This document shows positions 7,290 to 13,721 of a DNA stretch of 13,721 nt, piece by piece; positions within the stretch are counted from its first letter, which is position 1, and the number at the start of each line of letters is the position of its first letter. The DNA lies in the NCBI GenBank assembly GCA_050012355.1, contig JBEKHI010000265.1:1-13721 (forward strand). Direction: 5' to 3'. Below the pieces are notes generated by a model. That model made no database searches. It saw only the letters and a program-made list of their open reading frames with translations, and had not been told where the DNA came from. Origin of the DNA: JBEKHI01 sp050012355. Lineage in GTDB: Bacteria; Actinomycetota; Actinomycetes; Streptosporangiales; Streptosporangiaceae. Position numbers and translations under genes: made by a program.

Positions 7290-8357
7290 ATGCTCACACC
7301 GATCAGTTCCATCGTCTTCGAGTGCGATGACCCGTATGAGTTGGCTAGCTTCTGGTCGCAGGTCACCGGATACCAGGAGGATCCCGACGATCCGAACCGT
7401 CCCGGCGACCGGGCGGCGCTGCTGATCGCGCCGGACGGATCGCCTGACCTGTTGTTCATCAAGGGAGACGAGGCCACGGACGTTGTTCGCCTCACCCTCG
7501 CGGTCGCGGACCTGGAGGGGGAGATCAAGCGGATGCGCGGGCTCGGCGCGACGATCACTTACGGCAACGACGAGGACGTCGCGTTCAGTGACCCCGAAGG
7601 GAACGAGTTCCGCCTCGTCGTCGGCCGCACTCGCAAGCCGGCGTTGCCGCGGCTGACGTTGGATACACCGGTTCGGGTCAGGGTCAGTGGTACGGATGAC
7701 TCGGTCCTGAACGTCGGCATCCCGGCTGGGGTTTTGCGGGGATTGCAGGCTCTCGGTGACGTGATGCTGGCTGCGCTCTCGCAGTGCGATGAGGGTGCCC
7801 GGCGGGCGGCTCCGCCGTTGATCGCGGCTCTGCGGGAACGTGAGTGGGAAGGCGACGATCTCCTCGCTAGCCAGCTGGAGTCGATGCTCGCCACTGGCGC
7901 AATCCCGGACCTGCAACCAGCGCCTGCGAAACTCGGTCAGATAGCGGACGTTCTCGAGGGTGACCCGATGCAGGGGGGCGGGCGGCTGAACCTCGAAACC
8001 GGGGATGTCTGGCCGTATGACAGCTACGGCACGTGGGGCCTCGCCCAAGAGGAAGAAGAGGGAGAGGATGACAAGTGGCTGTACATTCACCCTGAGGGGT
8101 CACGGGATGGATACCGGGATATGGAGGTGTTCATCGCGACCATGCGCAACCCGGTGCGTGCCGACCATCTGGAGCTCGCCATTCAGGGAAGGGGAGCGTT
8201 CCGGCGTTTCCGGGAGACCATCCAGGAGTGGCCAGGCGAACGCGGGCGGTGGGATGAGTTCTCCGCCGAACGTCAGCTAGGCAGGGCGCGCGCGTGGCTC
8301 GACGGCGTCGGCTACTACGTCGGCATCGGAACGCATTCCGGTTCGTCCCGGATGTAG
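7290..8357 (+). CDS. VOC (glyoxalase-like) domain fused to UPF0158 domain
   Basis: The protein has 355 residues. Residues 1-112 form a VOC/Glyoxalase_6-like domain: ISSIVFECDDPYELASFW near the start, then VRLTLAVADLEGEIKRM, and the usual ending FSDPEGNEFRLVVG. The first metal-ligand position is not a histidine, as is common in the non-enzymatic or bleomycin-resistance-like members. A helical middle segment (about 140-205) leads to a UPF0158-like C-terminus (about 213-342) with GRLNLETGDVWP, an acidic EEEEGEDD stretch, GSRDGYRDMEVFIATM, GRGAFRRFRETI and RARAWLDGVGY. UPF0158 has no known function to my knowledge. The start is set by the Shine-Dalgarno GAGGAA and by the domain beginning at once. 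The gene is divergent from the EVE-like/HNH gene. The tail after VGY and the TAG stop run directly into an in-frame coding remnant. A ligand-binding or resistance role is possible, but not shown. Confidence 0.8.
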   Translation: MLTPISSIVFECDDPYELASFWSQVTGYQEDPDDPNRPGDRAALLIAPDGSPDLLFIKGDEATDVVRLTLAVADLEGEIKRMRGLGATITYGNDEDVAFSDPEGNEFRLVVGRTRKPALPRLTLDTPVRVRVSGTDDSVLNVGIPAGVLRGLQALGDVMLAALSQCDEGARRAAPPLIAALREREWEGDDLLASQLESMLATGAIPDLQPAPAKLGQIADVLEGDPMQGGGRLNLETGDVWPYDSYGTWGLAQEEEEGEDDKWLYIHPEGSRDGYRDMEVFIATMRNPVRADHLELAIQGRGAFRRFRETIQEWPGERGRWDEFSAERQLGRARAWLDGVGYYVGIGTHSGSSRM

Positions 8358-8582
8358 CCCATTCGGGAGAGTGCGATCGACCTCGTCCAGCCGGGCCTCA
8401 TCGAATTCGATGAGGATGAGCTTGGCGCGCTGGGTTTCATCGCGGTCATGGGTGATCTCGACTACCGCGATGCGGATCGCGGCGGGCGGCCGGGAGTCGA
8501 GTTCTCATGGCAGGGTTCTGACGAGGGTGACGATGTGAGCGGGCGAGAGCGCCCTTCTCGGGCTAAGTTCCCGCTGGGATGA
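8358..8582 (+). pseudogene. Coding remnant in frame after the VOC-UPF0158 stop
   Basis: This is 74 codons, open in the same frame as the preceding gene directly after its TAG, ending at TGA 8580-8582. The translation looks protein-like: IDLVQPGLIEFDEDELGALG, then VMGDLDYRDADRGGRPGVEF, then SWQGSDEGDDVSGRE. From memory it resembles small actinobacterial hypothetical proteins with an 'R-x-G-x-P-x-VEFSW-x-G-x-DE-x-D-x-x-SGRG' core. Here the similarity stops after SGR, and the expected C-terminal half is missing. There is no start codon in frame before ATG 8448, which lies inside the conserved part. The parsimonious reading is a decayed gene. The alternative is a lost extension of the upstream protein, cut off by the TAG. 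Family recognition is by eye only. Confidence 0.5.
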
Positions 8583-8692
8583 GATGTACTCGGCCGGGTG
8601 CAGGGGCGTCGTGCGGATGGGGCGGATGGGATTCGTCGTTAAGTTGCTAAAAGATGATCGTGCTGGTGCCTGCTTATGGTCACTAGCCTGTG

Positions 8693-8729
8693 CCCGTGTT
8701 GCACTCGGGCGCGGGTGCCCGAGTACGGG
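8693..8729. repeat. Bulged 13-bp stem-loop in the intergenic gap
   Basis: Inner arms ACTCGGGC (8703-8710) and GCCCGAGT (8717-8724) close a six-base loop. Outer arms CCCGT (8693-8697) and ACGGG (8725-8729) extend the stem across a five-base bulge on the left side. No T-run follows, so a standard intrinsic terminator is not supported. It may be a structured RNA element or a binding site. Confidence 0.5.
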
Positions 8730-8871
8730 AAGCGTTCGTCGGGGACGTCGGCGTGGCGGACCGGGCGGTTGGTATCACTATGGGGATGTTTGCCCGGTTA
8801 TCGGCCGGGGGTACGTGCGGACATTACGGCGCGATGCCACCTGAAGGAAATGTGTGTTCGACACGTCTCGC

Positions 8872-8906
8872 GTTATTCCTTAAGAACGGTAACTGCGTAC
8901 TATAAT
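8872..8906 (+). promoter_or_regulatory. Candidate promoter of the DUF222-HNH gene with dyad over the -35 position
   Basis: TATAAT at 8901-8906 matches the -10 consensus exactly. It would start transcription near 8913, about 50 bases before the ATG. The hexamer 17 bases upstream (CCTTAA, 8878-8883) is a poor -35. It lies inside an imperfect dyad, GTTA-TTC...GAA...TAAC (8872-8893), which suggests that an activator or repressor may bind there. Confidence 0.4.
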
Positions 8907-8962
8907 TCGAACATGTAGCCGATCTATCCTGGCTGGTCGGGGTCAGGGAAGGGGCGGGGATC

Positions 8963-10441
8963 ATGGGTTACTTCCACGAGGACTGGGCGCAGGGCGGTGC
9001 CCTGGACGTGATGGCGCCGTCGGCGGAGCTGGTGGCGCAGTTCGAGGCCGCCCGGGGGACCGACGGGTCGTACGCCGGGTGCAGTGATGAGGAGCTGGCG
9101 GGGGTGGTGGGGCGGATCGCGGCGTGCGAGCCGTGGCTGGCGGCACGCAAGGCCGATGCCGTCGCCGAACTGGTCAAGCGGCGGAGGACCGGGACCGGGG
9201 AGCGGCGGCACGGGCTGCCGGAGCTGTTCGATGACTCCGTCACCGAGGAACTCATGCCAGCGCTGGGGATCAGCCGCCGTCAGGCGCAGCGGCTGGTGGA
9301 CTTCTCCCTCAACCTCACCGGCCGCCTCGACGCCACGTATGAACAGATGCTCGCCGGGAACCTGGATTTCATCAAGGCCCGGATCATCAGCGACACCACC
9401 TGCACCCTCGACGACGAGCGGGCGGTCAAGGCCGAGAAGCTCGCCCTGAAGCGATGCGGGGGCAGCTTCGCGGGCAAGACGCCGGGCGAGCTGGAGAAGA
9501 TCATCGCCCGCGCCGCCGCGGCGGCGGACCCGGAGTCGGCGACCCGGCGCCGTGAGAGGTCGGAGGCCGAGGGGCGAGTGGAATCGTGGAACGACCCGGA
9601 CGGGACGGTGACGCTGGCCGCCCGGGGTGTGAACCCGGCCGAGGCGGCCGCGGCTGAGCAGATCCTGGACGAGACCGCGAGGGTCTACAAGAAGGCAGGA
9701 CTGGGCACTCGGCTAGACCGGCTCCGGCTGCAAGCTCTCCTCGACAAAGTCCTCGGCCGCGACCCGCTCGGCGAGCAGGCCGCGGGGCTACGCGCGGACG
9801 TGAACCTCACCCTTCCGGTGTTCATGCTGCCGCTTCTGACCGTACTGGGCCTGGCGGACAACCCGGGCGAAGCGGGCAGGGCCGGGATTGCCGACCCCGA
9901 TCTCGTCCGCCAGCTCGCCGCCTCGGCGGCCGCCGGGGACGGGAGCCGGTGGCACCTGACCTTGGTGGATGACCTGGGCCGCCCGGTGGGTCACGGATGT
10001 CAGGACGGTGCCGCCGGGATGAACCCGGGCAAGGCGGGCATCCCGGTCACGATTAGCCTTCCCGGGGAAGGAGAAGATGCCGACGGTCGGAAGATCACCT
10101 TCCAGATGCACCCGATCCCGCTGGACGGCGACTGCGACCACCGGTTCGAGGTCTCCGGTCACGACCCCTCCCCGCTGCTCCGCCACCTCGTGCATATCCG
10201 GGACGGATCGTGTGTCGAGCCCGGTTGCGCACGGTCTGCGGTGCGGTGCGACTTCGAGCATTCGATTCCGTTCGAAAAAGGTGGACGGACGTGCTTGTGT
10301 AACGGGAACAGTAAGTGCCGCCGCGGGCACGGGATCAAGCAGCGCAAGGATTGGGAAGCCATCCAGATCGGCGGCTACACCACCTGGCACACCCCCAGCG
10401 GCCGAACCTACACCACCGGACCGCAACAGTATCCCTTCTGA
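8963..10441 (+). CDS. DUF222 / HNH endonuclease (13E12-repeat family)
   Basis: This complete 492-residue protein has the usual length for actinobacterial DUF222-HNH proteins. The DUF222 region covers about 40-390: CSDEELAGVVGRIAACEPWL near the start, then GISRRQAQRLVDFSLNL, and LAARGVNPAEAAAAEQIL in the middle. The HNH nuclease is C-terminal: RDGSC417-x4-C422, D430-F-E-H433, G-G-R-T-C, N449 and CRRGH456-GIKQRKDW. The usual 'RHH' is RGH here, but the aligned histidine is kept. The family occurs in many copies in actinobacterial genomes and lacks a firmly established role to my knowledge. Nuclease activity is inferred from the HNH residues. ATG 8963 follows a G-rich Shine-Dalgarno-like run (ggaaggggcgggga). 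The gene probably uses the TATAAT promoter upstream and ends 52 bases from the convergent PLD-helicase gene, with no clear terminator between them. Confidence 0.9.
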   Translation: MGYFHEDWAQGGALDVMAPSAELVAQFEAARGTDGSYAGCSDEELAGVVGRIAACEPWLAARKADAVAELVKRRRTGTGERRHGLPELFDDSVTEELMPALGISRRQAQRLVDFSLNLTGRLDATYEQMLAGNLDFIKARIISDTTCTLDDERAVKAEKLALKRCGGSFAGKTPGELEKIIARAAAAADPESATRRRERSEAEGRVESWNDPDGTVTLAARGVNPAEAAAAEQILDETARVYKKAGLGTRLDRLRLQALLDKVLGRDPLGEQAAGLRADVNLTLPVFMLPLLTVLGLADNPGEAGRAGIADPDLVRQLAASAAAGDGSRWHLTLVDDLGRPVGHGCQDGAAGMNPGKAGIPVTISLPGEGEDADGRKITFQMHPIPLDGDCDHRFEVSGHDPSPLLRHLVHIRDGSCVEPGCARSAVRCDFEHSIPFEKGGRTCLCNGNSKCRRGHGIKQRKDWEAIQIGGYTTWHTPSGRTYTTGPQQYPF

Positions 10442-10493
10442 CGCGAGCAGAGTATGGGCGGCTGGGGCGGGCGTTCGAGGACTCGCCATCCGG

Positions 10494-13400
10494 CTAGGTG
10501 GTCCCGTGTCTGCGTCGAGGAGGCTGGTTGCGAGTCCCAGTCTTGTCAGGGAAGGGCCGCATCCAACCGCAACCGTTCAACCTCGGGGAGCATACCCAGT
10601 ACAGGCGCCGTGCCCGGCCCGGCCCGGTGCGCGTCTGCAGCATCCGGACCTGGGCGCCGCACTGCTGGCAGCGCGGCGGGTTAGCGATCTCGGCGGCACG
10701 CTCGTGTTCGAGTATCCGGTCGGCCAGCGTGCTGCTCTGGAACAGCGCCATGATCTCGTGCCGCCCGCCAGGTACGTGAGCAAGCACGTTCATGCTGCCG
10801 ATGAAGGTCAGGCCGCGGTCGATGACGACGAGTTTTTGATGTTCGTCAGCGAAGTACACGGTCTTAGGTACCTGCGTCCCGATCTCCTGGTGCCGGGATT
10901 TCAGGTGACGGTTCACCTGGTCGGGAGGTAGCACCACCGGGTGGACCCGGACGTCACGGTCCTGCGCATCGATCAGATGCGGGAGGAGTTGCTCGGCTCG
11001 GCGGCCCACCCACGGGCTCCACAGCCAGATGCGTTCGGTGGCCTCGTCGAACCGGCGGCACAGTTCCTCGGGCAGCACGTCCTCGTCGAATAGGTCGATC
11101 AGCGTCGCGTGATTGCGCAACGCGTGCCATATGTCTCCCGCAACCGGATCATTCTCAGGGGCGTTCGGCAGCCCGAGGATGTCGGCGGCGCGGACGACAT
11201 GGATGCTCCCGCTATCGCGAAGCAGCCGAACAGCGTGGAGCGGCCCGGATCTCGCCTTCTCCACGGCTGCCAGGTTGGCGATGAGGTACAGCTTGTGCCG
11301 TGCGCGGGTGATTCCGACGTTGAACAGCCGGACGCCGTCGGCTGCCCAGGAAGAGCCGTACAGGTTCCCTTGCGCGATCCAACCGGGCTGGCTGCCGTCC
11401 TCGACTAGGTCGAAGACGACCGTGTCGAACTCGCGTCCCTGGAACCGGTGTGAGGTACCCACCTCGACCTGAGGGTGTGAGTTCGACTCATTGAGGTAGT
11501 CCTGGACCAACTCGAACTGGACCTTGTACGGCACGACGATTCCCGCCTGCGCGGCCCCCTCCTGAATGGCCGCTTCGGCGAGGGCGCGAGCGAGCAAGGC
11601 TCCCACGGGCCACCAGCCCGTGGCCTTGGACACCCATCGCACTGACGCGAGTTCTGAACCTAGCCCATCGACGTCTATGAGCACGATCTCCTGATCCGCT
11701 CGCTCGGGATGCACAGCCTGCAGCAGCCCGCGGTAGGCGACAGCGTTGGCTAGGTCATTGATTGCGCGGCCGAAACGGCGCTGCCGTGTCAATGTGACGC
11801 GGCTCCGCTCGGCTTCCCCGGGGTCACGGACGCCGAAGATCGAGAAACAGTCCTGCTGGTACCAGCGTTTCGCAGTGGCAGTCGCCTTGTCGCCCTTGAA
11901 CTGCGTGGGTGTGATCGGGCTGTTCTGCAGGAAGTCCCCGAGCAACGTCACCCCGGTGCTCGCCCGGCTCGCCGCGTACACAACCTCGGGCGGCGACGCG
12001 AACCCAACCTCATCGACGATCACGTAGTCATATTCGCGCTCGCGGAGTTCGGGTCGGAGCCGCAGCATTGCCAGTGTCGTCGCAACAACCTGTGCCCGGG
12101 CGACGATCTCCTTGCGTATCGCCGACCCCTCCTTGCGCATCCGGCCCACGATCCGCTCGTGCTCGTCTTCCAGCCTGCTGAGCTCGCGCAGCGTGTTCGT
12201 CGCCTGCCGCTCCAGCTCAGGCAGTTCGGAGAGCAAGCGAGGCAGGTCCGACGAGCGGCCACGGGCGACGAGCTCGTGATCACCGGGTTCCGGCTCCGGT
12301 GCTTGCCGTGCCTTCTCAACTTGCGAGGCAAGCCCGGTCACCTGCGCCTGGTGACTGCGCTGAGCCGCTTGCGCGGTGAACAACGTCTCCTGGACGAGAC
12401 CTAGGTTCTCGTCGAGCCGCCCGATCGACTCCGGTGTGTAGGGGAGCGCGGCGTCAAGGTGATCCTGAATTTGCGCGCGGGCGTGCTCGATGAGGCCCGG
12501 GGTCAGGCGCGCCAGCTCATCGCGCCGGGTGGTGGCCTCGCTGACCTGGCGTTGCGCCTCCTGAACCAGGGTCTTGAGGTGAGTGTGCCCGAATCGTTTC
12601 CGTTTCCGAGCCAGCTCCAGCTCCTCGGTGCGGAGCTGGAACTGTCCCTGGAGCCGGAGCACGTCCGCTGTGGCCCTATCCAGCGCGACTTGCCGGTCCT
12701 CAACTTCGCTTTTCCATAGCTTCTTAGCGGCATCCAGGTGACGACGCGCGGGCTCTGCACCGGTGGCTTCCTGCTGCCACTTCTGGAGCTCCGACGCGGC
12801 GATTCGCGTGGCCCGTGCCACTTCCTCGTCTCTGTTGTGCAGCGCGAGGAGATCAGCCTCCGTCTGCTGGAGCCGATCGGCATCCGTCACGCGCCGCAGT
12901 GCGGCGCGGTAAGCAGCCACGTCGAATTCATCCAGCACTGCGCGTGCCTTTTCCAACTTAACGACGGTTGGCTGCTCTCTGAGCGCCTCGATCTGTTCCT
13001 CGAGGTCGCGGCGCCGGGCCTCCAACTCTTCCTGCAGATCACGGACCAGCCGGTCCAGGCAGACCGCGGGGTTTTCCGCGACCGCGGGCAGCTCAATCTT
13101 CCCTGCCCTGACCATAACGCCGGGCTCAGGCCCGATGGCCTCAGCGGCTCGCTGGAGAGCGTTGTCCACCGCGATGTTCGTACCGGAAACGAGCAGGGCG
13201 CTCTTCCTGTCCGCGACGATGTCCTGGAGCGCCATCGCGATGACCCGGGTTTTCCCCGTTCCGGGCGGTCCCCATACGAGGTTTAAGCCAGGCGCCTGGC
13301 ACGCTTTCCGAGCCCACTCCTGTTCGTCGTCGTTTCGGGGCGGTAGGGGATCGGGTATCCCCGTTCCGAAGCGATTCACCAGATCGAAGCGCTCGATTGA

Positions 13401-13721
13401 CGACAAACAGTCCACGAGCGACTGCTCAAGGAACCCTGGCGCCCGGCCAGGTACCCATAGAAAGAGACCGTCTGTCGGTGCGTGTTCACCGACCCGGACT
13501 CGCAGAACGTTGCCGTCTTGCACGCTTTCGATGAGCTGGTATTTGTGTTGCTTTCCTCCCTCGCTAGGTGCCAGGTAGCTGGCTTCGAGCTGGTCGCTCT
13601 CGGGGGCCTGTCGCCCTCGCAAGCCCACCCAGAACCAGCCCGCGGACCCTTCGCTGTCGCGATGGGCCGCTCCTAGGTTCCGATCCTTGCCGGTCAGGGG
13701 CTGGTCCGGTCGGCCGGGAGT
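10494..13721 (-). CDS. SF1 helicase with PLD nuclease and zinc ribbon (type II Mokosh, MkoC-like), 5' end outside window
   Basis: Numbering is from GTG 13628 (1044 residues). SF1 (COG1112-like) motifs: Walker A GPPGTGKT 120-127; motif II VIVDEVGF with D539/E540; motif III LLGDFLQ at about 563; TRQRRFG at about 614; motif V GTSHRFQGREFD at about 724; motif VI NVGITRAR at about 770. About 410 residues rich in charged heptads (195-500) separate motifs I and II, probably an antiparallel coiled coil. A PLD nuclease follows with one HKD motif: H930-Q-K932-x4-D937 and GSMN 944-947. Last comes a zinc ribbon, C987-x2-C990...C1013-x6-C1020. Type II Mokosh (MkoC) is, from memory, one protein with an RNA helicase and a PLD nuclease, so anti-phage cleavage of nucleic acid is inferred. 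The frame stays open for 31 more codons to the window edge. GTG 13628 has no Shine-Dalgarno, so the true start is probably beyond 13721. Confidence 0.88.
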   Translation of the reverse strand, partial: TPGRPDQPLTGKDRNLGAAHRDSEGSAGWFWVGLRGRQAPESDQLEASYLAPSEGGKQHKYQLIESVQDGNVLRVRVGEHAPTDGLFLWVPGRAPGFLEQSLVDCLSSIERFDLVNRFGTGIPDPLPPRNDDEQEWARKACQAPGLNLVWGPPGTGKTRVIAMALQDIVADRKSALLVSGTNIAVDNALQRAAEAIGPEPGVMVRAGKIELPAVAENPAVCLDRLVRDLQEELEARRRDLEEQIEALREQPTVVKLEKARAVLDEFDVAAYRAALRRVTDADRLQQTEADLLALHNRDEEVARATRIAASELQKWQQEATGAEPARRHLDAAKKLWKSEVEDRQVALDRATADVLRLQGQFQLRTEELELARKRKRFGHTHLKTLVQEAQRQVSEATTRRDELARLTPGLIEHARAQIQDHLDAALPYTPESIGRLDENLGLVQETLFTAQAAQRSHQAQVTGLASQVEKARQAPEPEPGDHELVARGRSSDLPRLLSELPELERQATNTLRELSRLEDEHERIVGRMRKEGSAIRKEIVARAQVVATTLAMLRLRPELREREYDYVIVDEVGFASPPEVVYAASRASTGVTLLGDFLQNSPITPTQFKGDKATATAKRWYQQDCFSIFGVRDPGEAERSRVTLTRQRRFGRAINDLANAVAYRGLLQAVHPERADQEIVLIDVDGLGSELASVRWVSKATGWWPVGALLARALAEAAIQEGAAQAGIVVPYKVQFELVQDYLNESNSHPQVEVGTSHRFQGREFDTVVFDLVEDGSQPGWIAQGNLYGSSWAADGVRLFNVGITRARHKLYLIANLAAVEKARSGPLHAVRLLRDSGSIHVVRAADILGLPNAPENDPVAGDIWHALRNHATLIDLFDEDVLPEELCRRFDEATERIWLWSPWVGRRAEQLLPHLIDAQDRDVRVHPVVLPPDQVNRHLKSRHQEIGTQVPKTVYFADEHQKLVVIDRGLTFIGSMNVLAHVPGGRHEIMALFQSSTLADRILEHERAAEIANPPRCQQCGAQVRMLQTRTGPGRARRLYWVCSPRLNGCGWMRPFPDKTGTRNQPPRRRHGTT

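Larger units (their letters stand above)
8583..8962. other. Gap without a convincing gene
   Basis: These 380 bases hold short open frames on both strands, but none has a recognisable domain, a good Shine-Dalgarno or clear coding character. What can be seen is a strong stem-loop at 8693-8729 and an AT-rich segment at about 8830-8920 with a promoter-like TATAAT, leading into the DUF222-HNH gene. A nine-base tandem duplication (cggatgggg / cggatggga, 8614-8631) is also present. No tRNA-like fold was found. Confidence 0.6.

Noticed and set aside
7269..8090. A 273-codon minus-strand open frame opposite the VOC-UPF0158 gene.
   Set aside because: It is antisense to two recognisable domains; its product is arginine-rich and featureless.
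8614..8631. Tandem nine-base repeat (cggatgggg / cggatggga), considered as an iteron or CRISPR-like repeat.
   Set aside because: Only two imperfect copies with no spacers; no array and no replication gene nearby.
8690..8905. Short plus-strand open frames of 71-86 codons in the gap before the DUF222-HNH gene.
   Set aside because: Several overlap in different frames over the stem-loop and the promoter; none has a domain or a good Shine-Dalgarno.
8905..8916. TTCGAACATGTA near the TATAAT, considered as an SOS/LexA box.
   Set aside because: Only the left half (TCGAAC) fits the actinobacterial consensus; the right half does not match GTTCGA.
9788..10489. A 233-codon minus-strand open frame opposite the DUF222-HNH gene.
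   Set aside because: Shadow of a well-recognised gene; no motif of its own.
10442..10493. Possible bidirectional terminator between the convergent DUF222-HNH and MkoC-like genes.
   Set aside because: Only a 4-bp GGCG/CGCC pairing and no T-run in either direction.

Overview
This window is GC-rich DNA, most likely from a high-GC actinobacterium. Codon third positions are mostly G or C. One gene belongs to the DUF222/13E12-repeat HNH family, which is typical of Actinobacteria. No species can be named. The content looks like part of an anti-phage defence island: two very large helicase-nuclease proteins flank two HNH nuclease genes, a small ART-like orphan and a VOC-UPF0158 fusion.

Layout. A minus-strand gene fills the left 5.4 kb. 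It encodes a DUF4011 / superfamily 1 helicase / Vsr-like endonuclease / DUF3320 protein of about 1807 residues, the architecture of the single-gene system called Hhe. A 0.24 kb divergent gap with a perfect 10-bp inverted repeat follows. Next is a small plus-strand gene whose product vaguely resembles ADP-ribosyltransferase-fold proteins. It converges on a minus-strand EVE-like/HNH endonuclease gene, a candidate modification-dependent restriction enzyme. That gene is divergent, across a long imperfect palindrome, from a plus-strand gene fusing a glyoxalase-like (VOC) domain to a UPF0158 domain.

Downstream, in the same frame after its stop codon, lies a coding remnant without a usable start (pseudogene). 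About 0.38 kb without a convincing gene follows, holding a strong stem-loop and a TATAAT promoter. A full-length DUF222-HNH gene comes next. It converges on a second giant minus-strand gene: an SF1 helicase with a long coiled coil, a single PLD (HKD) nuclease motif and a C-terminal zinc ribbon. This is the plan of type II Mokosh (MkoC). Its reading frame runs off the right edge of the window, so its N-terminus is missing here.

How the genes may work together. Gene orientation alternates, so each gene probably has its own promoter and there is no obvious operon. Inference: the island stacks independent nucleic-acid-targeting defences rather than one multi-subunit machine. The least explained parts are the ART-like orphan with its adjacent inverted repeat, the VOC-UPF0158 fusion with its in-frame remnant, and the palindrome between genes three and four. 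All family assignments come from reading motifs by eye; no database search was run.
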